Positions 20,563 through 36,816 of a stretch of DNA of 64,000 bases are shown piece after piece. Below the pieces are notes generated by a model. It did no database searches. It was not told the DNA's origin and worked only from the letters and a program-made list of their open reading frames with translations. Positions within the stretch are counted from its first letter, which is position 1. The number at the start of each line of letters is the position of its first letter. Origin of the DNA: Guillardia theta CCMP2712 (taxonomy: Eukaryota; Cryptophyceae; Pyrenomonadales; Geminigeraceae); contig NW_005434663.1 in assembly GCF_000315625.1 (NCBI RefSeq), forward strand, positions 153,337-217,336, read 5' to 3'. The translations under genes were made by a program, and so were the position numbers.

Positions 20563-23500
20563 CTTGATCCTCTGATCCGAGTGGTTTCTGCCCTGAACAA
20601 ACTCGTCGAGCTCTTTCACGAACATGTTGCTGGCAATGAAGAGTTGTGAGGAGGAGGAGGAGGAGGAGGTGGTGGTGGTGGTGGAGGAGGAGGAGGAGGA
20701 AGTGGTGGTGGAGGAGGAGGAGGAGGAAGCAGCATCAGTCTCACATCTTCCCTTGCCCCGCGTTCTGTCCTCCTTCCTCCCCTTCTTGCCTGCGTCCACC
20801 ATTCGCTTCCTCGCTTGACTGGCTGTGAGCGTGCGAGGCTCGAGGGAAGAGCTTCTCGTTGGTAAAGTCTGACCCTCTCCTCCTCCTCGTGCCTGCCTTC
20901 ACCTGCCTGCCGCTGGAATTCCTCAAGCTGCCGGCGCTCACGAACGAATCCTCGTGCGGTGAAAATGCTGAGATGTCGCCCGATGAAAAATCTGGAAAGG
21001 GTGGAGCTGCAGAAGAATCTACTCCCCCTCGCCTGTTGCTTCTGTTTGCATCTCTTGCCTGCATGGCTGACTTGCTGTCTTGCCCCTTGAGACGTTCTGG
21101 TTTCTGTCCCTTGCTCCTGATTTGATTGAAGTCCAGCGCCGGCACATCTCTCCTATCCCTCACATCTCTCTCATTCTCTTCGTGTCTCTCTTGTGCGTCT
21201 TCTGTTTCTTGTCTGCGATCCCTCGGATCCCTTGGCAACGATGAGAAGTCAAATGCTGGTGATAAGTCGACTGCATGGCTGGTGAGTGATGAGTTTTGAA
21301 GCGAAGCTTGCTCAAAGTTTAGCTTGTCATCGAGCAGTGAAGCATTTCTTGCATCGCGATGCAAAGAGTCTTGCAGCTCATTGAACCTGCATGTCCAAAT
21401 GATCCCCTCCCTCCCCTCCCTCCCCNNNNNNNNNNNNNNNNNNNNNNNNNNNNNNNNNNNNNNNNNNNNNNNNNNNNNNNNNNNNNNNNNNNNNNNNNNN
21501 NNNNNNNNNNNNNNNNNNNNNNNNNTCCCTTCGCTCCCCTCGCTTCCCTCGCTCCCCTCGCTCCCCTCGCTCCCCTCGCTCCCCTCGCTCCCCTCGCTCC
21601 CCTCTCTCCCCTCCCTTTTCTCTCTCCCTCGCCTCCTTTCGCGCGTATTCCCTGCCCCCTTCTTGATGCCGTCCCTTCATCGATCCTCTGCTTTCGTCTC
21701 CTTCTTCCTCCACCTCGGCATCCTCGTCTCTCTTCCCCTCCGCTCCCCCGCTCTCACCTCTTGACCCAGGTTTCATTGAGCCGCCTCGTGTACTCCATGT
21801 TGTGTATCATCATATCCTTCAGTTCCTCCATCGTCTTTCTGGTCGATGAGCACTCCTTGCACGCATGCTGGCACAAGTTACTTGCTATGTCCCTCTCAAG
21901 GCGACCGTCTTACATCGTTTGACGAGGATGACGACTTGAAGTCTTGTGAGCTAGATGGCTTCACATCCAGCACGTTGGGTAGAGAAGAGCTCCTGAAAAC
22001 CTTCTTGCTGTTTGCAACATTCGATGCCATTTGTGTGGACTTACACGTTGAGTTAGTCTCCCACGTCTGCCCGAGGATGATTTTGATCGCAAACGTCATG
22101 ATGCCCATGTGCAGGTCGTCCTTGACGATCGAAGGGATCGAGTTCGCCAGGTTCCGCTCGGCGTACGCGAACAGCTGTATTCTCAGCAGCCTGTCGAACG
22201 CATGCTTGTCTAGCTCACCCTCGTCGTTGCAGAGGGTCTGCTGGAGGGTAATGTTGTTGAACTCGTCCTCAGTGAAGTTGATCTTCGGCTTCACGTTCAT
22301 CTTCCTCAGTCCCTCGCTCATTTCCTGCCAGCTCAGCGCCCCCGACCGATCTACGTCCATCCTGTCGAAGAGGTCGGACGCCCTCCTTGTAAGCTCCTCC
22401 GACGAGCGGCAGGTCATGAGGGTGGCCAGCAGCGGGTCGATGGAGCTGGTGACGCCCTCGGCGTTCTTGGACTCGAGCTGCTTCCTCTCGTTCTTGTCCT
22501 TCTCCCTCCTGGTCGCTGTTGTGAAGTGATCCAGGAGGACGGCGATGACGACGGGGAGGAGGGTGAAGGGGACGATAAGGATGAAGGAGATGAAGAAGAG
22601 AGTCGGGCCTGCGTCCATGGTGCCGTCGCTGCCAAACAGCGAGCGAGAGATTGACGCCCAGTCGTCGAAAGTGGCGACCTGAAGTGAAATAAGGAGAGAA
22701 AGGAGAGGGAGGTAAGGAGGAGGAGAGTGAGTGACCAGGTTGAGGGGAGATAGGAGAGGAGGAGAAAGAAGGTAAAAGTGAGGAGGGAAGAGCGAACAGG
22801 GAAGAGGAGGAAGAGGGGAGGAAAGTCAGAGGATGAACCTGAAACATCGTGAAGAAACTCTGAAGGAAAGTCAGAGACAGCAAGTGAAACATGTTCTCAC
22901 CAGCGAGAAGTTGCTGAAATGCTCCAAGTTCTTATCCTTGAAAAAATTGACTCCAAGGACCTGACGGTAACAGTGAGGACTATCAACGAGGAAGTCGAGG
23001 CGAGGAGAGGCGAGGAGGGGGCACGGGAAGGAATATCACCGCGTAGATTGAGATGATGAGGAACACGATGAACATGGCGTTGATGACGGGCCTGGAGAAG
23101 ATAAGCCGTCAAGAAGAACGCCGGTGGGGCTGGGAAGAGACGCACAGCAGGGAAGTTGTGAGGGAGTTGATGAGCATGCGGAGGGATCTGAGCCTGAGAC
23201 GAGAGGGTCAGAGGTAAGAGAACGACTTGACGACATAGGTTGCTCTGACTTACCTCGAGAAGATTCTGAGAACTCGGAAGGCGCGGATGAGTCGAAGCGT
23301 CTTGATGAATGGAATGTCGACTGACAGGAATTCAGGCAGAATGCTCCTCTCTCTCCTCTCCTCTCTCCTCCTCCTCCTCCTCCTCCTCCTCCTCCTCCTC
23401 CTCCTCCTCCTCCTCCTCCTCCTCCTCCTCTTCACCTGGACCCAACGAAACAATTGAAACCGAAACGACGAAGAAGTCGAAGACGTGCCAGCCATTTTCC

Positions 23501-23772
23501 AGAACGCGTGAAACCAGTGGGCCGCCATGTTGATAGCAAGCTCAACGGCGAAGATGATAGTGAAAGTCTGAAGACGTGGCGACAAGATTTCAGAAGAGAA
23601 CAAGAAGGAAAATGACTCACGATGTCAAGAATCTTGAATGTATCAGCAGCTTTCGTTCCATCCTCCGGAAGAAGCTGCATTGTAGTTCATCATCATCACC
23701 ACCACCACCTCCACCACCTCCACCACCGTCACCATCTTTATCATCATCTCCATCATGATCATCGTCGTCATT

Positions 23773-23831
<59 letters not shown>

Positions 23832-25216
23832 TAGCGACAGCAACCTGAAGCTCAGTTGCAGTACAAATGAAGTTTGCAGCAATGAGAACAGCGAAGAAAG
23901 TCTGCACGAGAGCGCGATCGTAGAAGCGCGAGAGGGAGGCCTGCATCCCAGCGCGATCATTGTGAAGTTAGACTGAGTCGTCGACTAGACCTGAAGTTTG
24001 TTGATCCTGTTGAGTTTCTTCCACTTCTTCTTCGCACTGAGAGAAAGACTGTCAGACTCTCCTCATCTAGAGGGGAGGGGGAGAAGCTTTCCTGATAGCC
24101 TCGTGCTCGATCCTCGATATCCACTCTTCTATCTCCTGCATTGGATCTCAAACAAGTAGGACAGGCAGCAAACTCAACCTTCTCCTTCTCTGCCTGGCTG
24201 ACATGCTTGTTCGAGAAATGTCTCAACGTGTACGTCCGGCCTGAGACGTCAAAGTTGTCAACGAACGCCTCGTAAGCATAAGGGCATGACATCACCCGAG
24301 TTGTATCCCTTGGGATTCGTTCTGATCAGGATGACGCTCTGCTCCCGCACGTCAGGGACTTACATGTCCCCCAGTTCCTTCACCTTCCCCTCTGACGCGA
24401 GCACTGGCATGATGTATTGTTGGAACTCGTCATACGACAAGTCACCTTCACACTGCGTCAGCACAACCCGCACACACACCCGTCCTCTACCATCCAGGTT
24501 CACGTCCGCGTCCTGACGGGGCAGAGGAGGAAGGCAGAGCAGTATCAGTCGCAGGAGGGAGGCGAGAAGATCAGGGCACCTCGAAGATGGCAGTGATCTT
24601 GTTCGCTCTGAAGCCGTACTTGGACAGGGCGACCGTCAGCTGAGGGAAGGACGTCAGCTAGCGGACTCCCTCCGCTCCTCTACCTCCGATCGGCTGATCA
24701 GCCCGTTGCCGTCAAGGTCCATGTCCTCAAAGTGCTTGTGGACGTCCATGTGCGCGTTCTGAACGCTCTCAATCTCCAGTACGAGTCAGCTCAAGGAGGC
24801 AGGCGCAGGGCCTGACCTCGTTGAGAGGGATGCAGTCCAGTATCTTGTTGCTGTCCTCGAGCGACAGGATGAGCAGGTTGTGCGTCAAGCTGATCTGTTG
24901 GGTGAAGGAGAGTGAGAGAGCAACCGGGGAAACAGTTGGTTCCTTCGACCTTTCTGACTTGTTCCCCGGCACCATAGTAGAAGAGCGCTGTGGTAGAGAT
25001 CAGCAGAATGCTTGATGGTCTGCGGAGGTCAAGAACCTGTCTTGAGGATGAGACTTTCGTCAGGGAGAGTCGTTTCCCCTGATTCATCCAGTAGCAGACT
25101 TCAACGGAACAAGGTCAGCGTTCTCGAGGCAAGGCAAGAGCAACAAAGATCAACCTTCCTTTCACTTTCTGCCGTCGAGATCGCCCAGAGGCTGCGATGC
25201 TCGCGACAAAAGCCAT
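20563..25216 (-). CDS. Six-transmembrane voltage-gated cation channel with EF-hands
   Basis: A single-domain voltage-gated channel in about 20 exons. N-terminal region: a possible PH-like segment (SILLISTTALFYYGAG; IPLNEI), then two EF-hands (DMDLDGNGLISRSE; DADVNLDG joined to DLSYDEF). Voltage sensor: S1 (LVQTFFAVLIAANFI), S2 (TFTIIFAVELAINMAAHWF), S3 (NGWHVFDFFVVSVSIVSLG) and S4 with regularly spaced positives (FIKTLRLIRAFRVLRIFSR). Pore: S5 (VINAMFIVFLIISIYAV), filter VATFDDWASISRSLF and S6 (LFFISFILIVPFTLLPVVIA). Then come a third EF-hand (DRMDVDRSGALSWQEM), a short coiled coil and an Arg/Ser-rich tail. The TFDDW filter suggests calcium permeation (inference). S2 and S3 lie in different frames of one exon, indicating a 1-nt deletion at 23495-23498. 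A 100-N gap interrupts an intron. The last exons are uncertain. Confidence 0.85.
20645..20732. repeat. GGA/GGT microsatellite
   Basis: Alternating GGA and GGT runs, best explained as an intron of the channel gene whose acceptor is at about 20637. Confidence 0.8.
21426..21525. other. Assembly gap of exactly 100 N
   Basis: One hundred Ns lie between CCCT-rich flanks (21400-21425 and 21526-21610). The round number implies a placeholder of unknown real length. On the minus strand it falls in an intron between the exon ending RRLNETW and the exon starting FNELQDSLHRDA. Confidence 0.97.
23360..23431. repeat. CTC microsatellite in a channel intron
   Basis: About 23 CTC units between the exons encoding S3 and S4. 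Confidence 0.9.
23684..23832. repeat. CAT/CAC/ATC microsatellite in a channel intron
   Basis: ATC and ACC triplet runs fill the intron between the exon ending CTATELQ (S1) and the exon starting LLPEDGTKAAD. Read through, they give spurious poly-Asp, poly-His or poly-Met frames. Confidence 0.9.
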
Positions 25217-25975
25217 GGAAGAGTCGCCTGCTGGACTAGATGTTCAATCTCACAGTCTTATCGGTCATTCTTGCTTCATCTCCCTTGCTAGCTTTCATTG
25301 TACCCACCCCACCTCGTCTTCCTCCAACCTATCCCATCCCTCTCAGCTGATCACGAGGATCGTATGTTAGCTTTAGCTGCTCTTTACTCAACATCTCAGC
25401 CTTGTCCTCTGGTTATCGTCTCTGACAGCGTCGCTCCTTAGCCTCTATCGTCCACGTTCTCGTGGCATATCTTCTTTCTCTATATCCTCGTACTTCCTTC
25501 TCCTCGACCTGCTGTTGTTCTACTCCCTCTCTTCCTGCTTCTCATCATCCTTGTCTTCATCATGAGCATCGTCATATCCTCCTCCTCCTCAAGTCAGGCC
25601 CACTCTACTTCATTCTCCTTCTCAACCTGATTTCGAACTTCCTCAGTCTTGCACAACTGCTCGCCCTCTCCTCCCGCCTGCTTCACCTGATCCCCTTCTC
25701 TGCTGAGCCCTACATCTTACTGCCTGTCATCCAAACTCTTCCTCCCTCGCCCTCTCCCCATCTCTCTTCTGGTACATTCTTGACAGTGATGGTGCATGAG
25801 GCGAAATGAAATAAAAAATGACCGCACGGTATTACAATATTCATTACGAAATATTTCGGTCGTAGTTTGCCTATTTACCCGTTTAATTTGAAATATTGAG
25901 AATCAGGAGATAAATGAGATTAATAGATCCTTGAAACTTGGGACACGGCGATGAAAATCATCAAGAAGTTGACTA
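25217..25975. other. Spacer upstream of channel gene
   Basis: CT-rich sequence with one open plus-strand frame (25462-25809) but no recognisable domain. An AT-rich patch with a CGAAATATTTCG palindrome lies near 25850. It probably contains the channel promoter. Confidence 0.45.
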
Positions 25976-27073
25976 GGTGGGTCCGGTATACTGTTAACAG
26001 TTAGGTCTCTGGTACAAATTTTAACTGTTAACAGTTAACCGTTTTTCAACGGTTTTCGTCTTCCTGTAATAACAGTTAATGGTTAAGTCTTAAACTTCAA
26101 ATCCGATCAAATTAAGCACCGCGATTGTTTCATCGCGGTTAGTTAAATTTAAAAGTCAGATTTTTAAACTCCCCTGGTGAGCCCCCCCCCCGACCCGCCT
26201 TGGCTCCATGCTGCCCCTCCCGCACTGCGGCGGCACAAGTCGCCCCCAACGCGCTGATCATCAAGAGCAATGCTCCTCTTACTGGGTTATGCTATGATAC
26301 ACATCGATAGCATCCAATCCACCGTAAAGTGCACTTTCTCAATGCATCACGTTGAAAGATTTCACGTCAAGAGCCGATGTATTGCTGCTGTCAATCGACT
26401 TGGATCATAGCTATCCAAGTTTATTCAGAAGCTAGCACTGATGATTCCAGGGATAGCAACAGGTCTCTCAGACACTCAGAAATACGCAACCAAGACGGAC
26501 TCTGTCATGAGGAGGGTCGCAACGAAGACTGACTGTCATGACTCAAACATGAGGTGATAGCGATGTCCTTCCGAGTTCGGAAATGTCGGCTCAAGGTGAA
26601 CACCATTTCGCAGATGTGAAGCTGATGATGTCGCAAATTCTAATTTCCCAGTCGGTGTATTCAAACTTGGTATGTTTGTCTGACTTTACATCGTCAACGA
26701 TGTGCATTGGTCATGGTTTTGAAAGCTATAGTTTGTCTGTAATAAAGTCATTCTTACCGAGCTCTTATCATCGTTTAAGCCCATGCCAGCTCACTTGTTT
26801 CAACTTAGAGATCTGTTCTGGTTGCCCTTGTGTTTGACATTGGCATCGGAAGCACCTTGATCTGCGTTCGGAAGCATAGCATCTTGCACACAATTTTTTC
26901 ATGGACCGCCATTAAAATTTCACACTTTTGGAGGCATATTTTAAAAATTGACGACGAAAACGAAAATTTGCTGGAATACTGTTAACAGTATACCGGAACA
27001 CTTTTCATGCTAACTGTTAACAGTAAAATAAGGCCCGAAAGAATTTAACTGTTAACAGTATACCGGACCCACC
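25976..27073. mobile_element. Non-autonomous TIR DNA transposon/MITE with TA target duplication
   Basis: The two ends are perfect inverted copies of a 28-nt terminal repeat. It begins GGTGGGTCCGGTATACTG at 25976, and its reverse complement ends at 27073. Both ends abut a TA dinucleotide (25974-25975 and 27074-27075), the target duplication typical of Tc1/mariner-type transposition. Sub-terminal, partly inverted copies of a GTTAACAGT core repeat inside both ends (about 26020-26090 and 26965-27030). The 1098-bp body is more AT-rich than its surroundings and has no frame with transposase motifs; the longest plus frame (26583-26837) is not convincing. It would therefore need a transposase from elsewhere. 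Confidence 0.85.
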
Positions 27074-27458
27074 TACTGGGTTGACGGCAGCAGTGACGGC
27101 AGTGACTCGGATGGGATTGAGTGGGGAGGAGGGTCCGGGGGATGAGCGGGGATGAGGGTTCATCGGCGCCGCGGCCACAATGGAGTGGGCAGGAGCGATG
27201 CTGGGAGGGACAGGGAGGAAGAGGAAGAAGGAGAGGAGAGGGGAAGAGTAGAGAGGAAACGGAATGAAGGGTAGGGAAGAAAACTGGAGAAGGAAGAAGG
27301 AAGCAAGGTTAAGGGCTGGAGAGGTGATGGATTGAGTTTCAGAAGCGATGGTATTCGGGATGGTTGAAATGGGGAGGAGCTTGCTGGAAGAGTGCAGAAG
27401 AAAACTCCTTGTGCTCTTGACAAGATGCTGAAGTTTGTTCCTCAGCACCTGGGCAAGA

Positions 27459-28714
27459 ATGCCTCCGAAGCACCGAGATACATGCTTTCCGACGGGTCGG
27501 ATCAAACGGATTATGCAGCAGGACGAGGAGGTAGGGAAGATCTCCAAAGCTGCGCCTGTGCTGGTGTCCAAGTGTCTTGAGCTGCTCATCGGCGACCTGG
27601 TGAACAAAGCATCGCAAGTGACTAGGTCAAAGAATGCGAGCACTGTCAACGTGAACCACCTGAGGGAAGCCGTTGCCAAAGAAAGCACGTTCGACTTCCT
27701 GCAAGATGTAAGAAACAGGAGGAGGCGGGGGGAAGGAGGGGGCGGGGGAAGGAGGGGAAGGAGGAGGCGAGGGGAAGGAGGGGAAGGAGGAGGCGGGGGG
27801 CAGGGAAGTGGGAGTGTTGTTGACGGTAAATTGACTTGAACATGAAGGTGGTTGGAAAGTTCGTACCCTCCAGCGAGAATGAGGATAAAGTAGTCGGGTG
27901 AGTCTTCAATGCAGGAGGAGGAGGAGGAAGAAGAAAAAGGCTGAGATTGAGTCTCAAGGTCGGACGTGGAGGAAGCTACTCATCCAGGCGACGATGACAG
28001 CGGGTCAGATAGCGACGAGAATGCGCCGAGCTCATCAACGGGGAGAGGAAGGGGCAGGGGGAGAGGAAGAGGTGAAGGAAGAGGGAGAGGGAGGGGCAGA
28101 GGAAGGGGACGGGGAAAGGAGGCAGGGGAGAACGAAGATGGCGCCCCTCCGAAGAAGCAGCGAACACAGGACGGAGAGAAGACTGGTCGAGGACGAGGAA
28201 GGGGCAGGTCTGCTCGCTGCTGCTGAACTTCCCTCTCGTTGACGTGTAGAGGAAGAGGAAGAGGACGCGGGGCGAAGGCTGCTGGGGGGACAGCTGGCGA
28301 TGGAGAAGAGGAGAGCAAGGGCATGGAAGTGGAGGAGAAACCAGCGGCGAAGGAGGAGGTGAAGTATCAGGATACTCCGTGGTGACCTGACATGTGAAGC
28401 AGACTGCCGCGGAGGCGAATGAGTAAGCAGAGAGAGAGAAGGGGTTGAAAGAGGGGAAGGGAGGAAGAGGATGGGGCAAGGGAGGGGAGAGGAAGGGAGA
28501 GGAACAAGAAAAGATGTATGCTGGATGGACAGAGGGAAGGGGAGGTACAGCTGATGTACTTGCTGCAGATCGAAAACTGCGACTTCGTTCGAGCATCGCA
28601 AGGTTGACGATGACTATGACGATGACGAGGTTGTCTTTCCCCTCCCCTGCTCCTCAACTCACCTCTGAACCCTCCTTCCTCTCCCGCTGTCACTGACGCA
28701 TCCTGTTGCAGTGA
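27459..28714 (+). CDS. DRAP1: NC2-alpha/DRAP1 histone-fold transcription corepressor
   Basis: NC2-alpha pairs with NC2-beta (DR1) to clamp TBP on promoters. The histone fold is complete: FPTGRIKRIMQQDEEVGKI, KAAPVLVSKCLELLIGDLV, ASTVNVNHLREAV and STFDFLQD. After a G-rich intron the next exon gives VVGKFVPSSENEDKVVG. In-phase splicing then continues to an acidic Ser/Asp stretch (DDDSGSDSDEN), a long Arg-Gly repeat, a basic NLS-like PPKKQR and an acidic end (KVDDDYDDDE-stop). The ATG at 27459 (MPPKHRDTCFPTGR) puts the histone fold at the usual distance from the N terminus. The last exons depend on splice choice; a shorter form would stop at 28424. Confidence 0.87.
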
Positions 28715-28945
28715 AGGCAAGATGGTGATGGGATGAAAGCAGATCCGAGAACTTTCTCGACAAGCAGAACACTACCTCTAGCACTTCCTGTTCTTTGCTT
28801 GCATTCTTTAGGAAAACTTTAAATATGACAAAAGTTGACTCTGAAAAAGAGTCCAGACTCAATTCTGAATATCCTCCTCGGCTCCTCGGCTCCTCCTCCT
28901 CCTCCTCCTCCTCCTCCTCCTCCTCATCCACATCTCCATCGGAAA

Positions 28946-33947
<5,002 letters not shown>

Positions 33948-34555
33948 TCCCTACAATGCATCCATGAGAAAACATTACTGAGCGAGACGGATCGCTCGAA
34001 AGCAATCTCTGCTTTTCCATCATGCTGCATCAACACATCTCTCGGTGTGTGTGTGTCTGTGCCTCCCTCGACTCTTCCGCCAGTTCTTCTCGTTTGTCTT
34101 CATTCTTTCACATCGCCCCATTCAAACATCGGTTTCTCTTCTACTCCCTTTCCCTCCTAATAGTTACTAACTCACATTCAACCACACATTCCACGCTGTA
34201 CACCTACTTTCTTATGAGTCTCTCACTCTTTTTCTCCTTTTTCTGCTCAGCTAGTAGAACTTCTCATTATTGCTTGCTGTTGTTTAGCTCGAAGAAGCTC
34301 TGTATGTCCCAATTTCAAGAGATCTTCCTTGCTCTTTAGCTTCAGCTTCTACTCCTATGACGGCTCATTCATCGCCACCTCCCTCGTCTCCCTCCTCCTC
34401 ATCCACCCGCCCATCCGTTCCTAGCTTGCGCACTTTTGCGGCATTCCCCTCCACCACCCCACCCTCTCCGTGGAACCTCACTGGTGGTGGTTAGTAGAAC
34501 CACCACCCCATTTCTTAATTTCACCCCTCATTTCAGTATTGCACAAGGGGGTAGG
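33948..34555. other. Intergenic region with C-rich block
   Basis: Sequence upstream of the SHPRH-like gene. No gene seen. The right part (34440-34555) is a C-rich ACCCC-type block with a small inverted repeat (CTGGTGGTGGTT / AACCACCACCCC). Confidence 0.5.
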
Positions 34556-35125
34556 GTGCCCCGGGCCTAGGAAAAGGCCCACGAACTTCCGACCGGCCCG
34601 GGTCACCGGGCCCAGTGGTGAGCCGCCGGCGGGCCCCGGGCGCCGGGAACTTCCGAAGGCTCGGAAGTTCCGAACTTCCCACCTGCGGCAGCTGAGGCCG
34701 CGTGGACTTCATGGCCAGTGTGCTTCCGAGCCTAGTCATAGCCTTTCAAGTGTGACTTCGGAAAGGAGCGGCCGCGGCGGCAACGGACGGCGGGCCCGGA
34801 CCTAGTGGCGCCGGGCAGCGGAACTTGAACTGAGGCCTGGCCGGCCGGGTCACCGTAACGGTGCACGGCCGCCGGCCCCGCGGCCCAGCGCCCCGTGCGC
34901 GGCCGGTGCCAGGTGCGCCGGCGGGTTGCCAGTGTTCAAAAACTCAGTGAACTTGTGACTTCAAGACGGGCAAGTTACACGGTAGTGACTCAGACGGTTT
35001 ATTCATGACAGTGACGGTGTCACCGGGACTCGTCAGGGAGACTCTCACGCCGGGGCCGCCGGGCCCGGGCCGCCCGGCCGGGCGGCCCGGGGCCACGACA
35101 GGGGCCTGCCGTTACTGCAGTAACG
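34556..35125. other. GC-rich palindrome-rich island A
   Basis: About 570 bp of very high GC with no coding signal. It includes a perfect 28-nt palindrome of only G and C (35064-35091), a hairpin with 11-bp arms GGAACTTCCGA / TCGGAAGTTCC (34646-34671), and further copies of GAACTTCC nearby. The change in composition from the flanks is abrupt. Confidence 0.65.
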
Positions 35126-35285
35126 GGAGCACTTGAAGAGCCGCTGGACATGGCAGCTTGCCGTGAGTAAGGAAGAAGATCAAGAGGAGGAGAGGAACTG
35201 CAAGTGAGTGAGTGCCAGCAGACAGGAAGGACAGCTTGACTTGTTGTTCGAAAAGACAGTCATCTCCCTCCCTGAATCTGATCAG

Positions 35286-36344
35286 ATGACAATCTTGTCT
35301 TTCTCTGGAAGGCCGGGAAGGCTCAGCACCGCCAAGCAAGGGCTTGCTCTGCTCGTGTCGTCGTGGGCTGGTTTGATTCTGCTGATCGTGACTTTCTTTC
35401 TTCTCCGGCCAACACATCATGGGGGTGCAGAGCTCTTGCAAAAGGAATCTGCAAGCTTGAAAAGGGCTGGAAAGAGTGTGGCAAGCAATGTTCACAGAGC
35501 AGATCACCACACAGCCTTGACCCTGAAGAAGTCGAAGAGAGTCAAATCAAAGTCACAGGCCCTTCATGCTGCCAACTGTGAATGTGTGTATGGAGGCAAC
35601 CCACTATCAGAGATCAGCGAACCCAACGTCTTCCCTGGGCCCTCCGAGTACGGTCCCGACTCGCCCAACTCGTACGCCCCGGCAGATGCTGCAGCGGAAG
35701 ATCCATGCTGCGCGGGTGACGTTGCGTGGGGTGCCCCGGCGCTCCCCTTGAGTGACATGAGAAAGGTTAGAGACTGGGAGGTAGAAGAGCTTGTAACGAC
35801 ACGAGCGTAGGTGTACGAGATCAACGAGCCAAACTTCAAGGAATGGAAGGAGTTCGAGAAGGAGAACAACATCTTCCCGGGGATCGTGGATTGGGATCCA
35901 GATTGTATGCATCTTTTTATTTTCGAAAAGTATACGATGCTTGACAGTGATGCTACAGCTCCTCATGGTTACAACCCTCCGTTTGACACCAAGGAATTGT
36001 TTGACGGGCACGGAGGAATAATTGGGTTGGAGGTGAGCGTCTCGCTGCTTCTGCTCGCCATGGTGACTTGCTTCTAGGATTCGGACAACTGGGAGAAGAC
36101 GTTGGATTCTGTTCAACCTGATCAGTATGGTCACTATGCTGATGGTAGCACAACGGGCATGGACAGCAACGTTTTCGCGAATGGGTATCAATTCCCTGGT
36201 ATGTTTGGTTGCCTTCTTCCCCTCCTTGTGACTTTTGCTCCTCAGCCTATTAAAGCTGCTTCAGACCCAGTTAATGTTGCACCTTTTATTACATTCCAGA
36301 AAGTGTAGCTCAGACGAACAGGGGAATGAGAGACAAAGGCTAGA
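35286..36344 (+). CDS. Single-pass membrane protein, unknown function
   Basis: In-phase exons give a protein of roughly 290 residues. It has a short basic N-terminus (MTILSFSGRPGRLSTAKQG), one hydrophobic anchor (LALLVSSWAGLILLIVTFFL) and a long presumed luminal or outside part. That part contains a loosely repeated motif: NVFPGPSEYGPDSPNSY, NIFPGIVDWDPD and NGYQFPES. Cysteines are few (CECVYGG, DPCCAG). It ends NRGMRDKG-stop. The topology suggests a type II membrane protein. No family was recognised; it may be specific to this lineage. The next gene on the same strand has the same layout (short N-terminus, anchor, long outside part). Confidence 0.65.
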
Positions 36345-36816
36345 AGTTGGTAGAATATTGAAAGCTTCGTTTATTTCCAACCTCCCCGCTCTTGCTTCAT
36401 TCAGCTGTGATCTTGTCTCGCACGGTGTTCTTGTTGGTCTACCTCCCTCTCTCATCTCTCTGCCTGTTCGGCTTCTCCTCTCCTCCTTGCTCTCTTCTGC
36501 TGCAGTTGGCAGCCACGCCCCTCTAGGTGACCAAAGACTTGCCGGGCTACCTCTCAGCCTCGAGGGGGTAGGGGTATACTTGGGTTCTTTCTAGAATAAC
36601 CGGGGTAGTTCCTGGATCATGGAGGGGTAGTGGCAAATTAAGATGGAAGGGGGTAGGTCACCTGGGGTGGAACACGGATTTAGAACATGGACAACGGGGG
36701 AAGGGTAAAGATGAGAGGAGGAGGGGGAGAGCGAGAGGGAGGACGAGGAGTCTGGTCTTGTCTTCTTGCACGCTCAACCTTACTCCGCACAGTCTGCCTG
36801 TTGTGAAGCGGCTCCA
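36345..36816. other. Intergenic spacer with inverted ACCCC (GGGGT)-type block
   Basis: CT-rich DNA followed by a G-rich GGGGTAG block at 36525-36690, the reverse-strand counterpart of the C-rich blocks elsewhere. No gene was seen. Confidence 0.5.

Noticed and set aside
23617-23960. Poly-Asp, poly-His or poly-Met protein
   Set aside because: The triplet run falls between exons ending CTATELQ and starting LLPEDG with good donor and acceptor sites, so it is intronic.
25462-25809. Hydrophobic 115-codon ORF as a membrane protein
   Set aside because: Its Leu/Ser/Pro content comes from CT-rich spacer DNA, and no splice context or motif supports it.
27898-27920. A 17-nt intron in NC2-alpha
   Set aside because: GTGAGTCTTCAATGCAG has donor and acceptor consensus, but a 63-nt intron using the same donor and a later acceptor gives a better in-phase protein (KVVG joined to SDVEEATHPG).
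34556-35125. rRNA or other structured RNA gene in the GC island
   Set aside because: No rRNA, tRNA or snRNA signature could be recognised, and the palindromes are explained by extreme composition. Left as an unexplained island.
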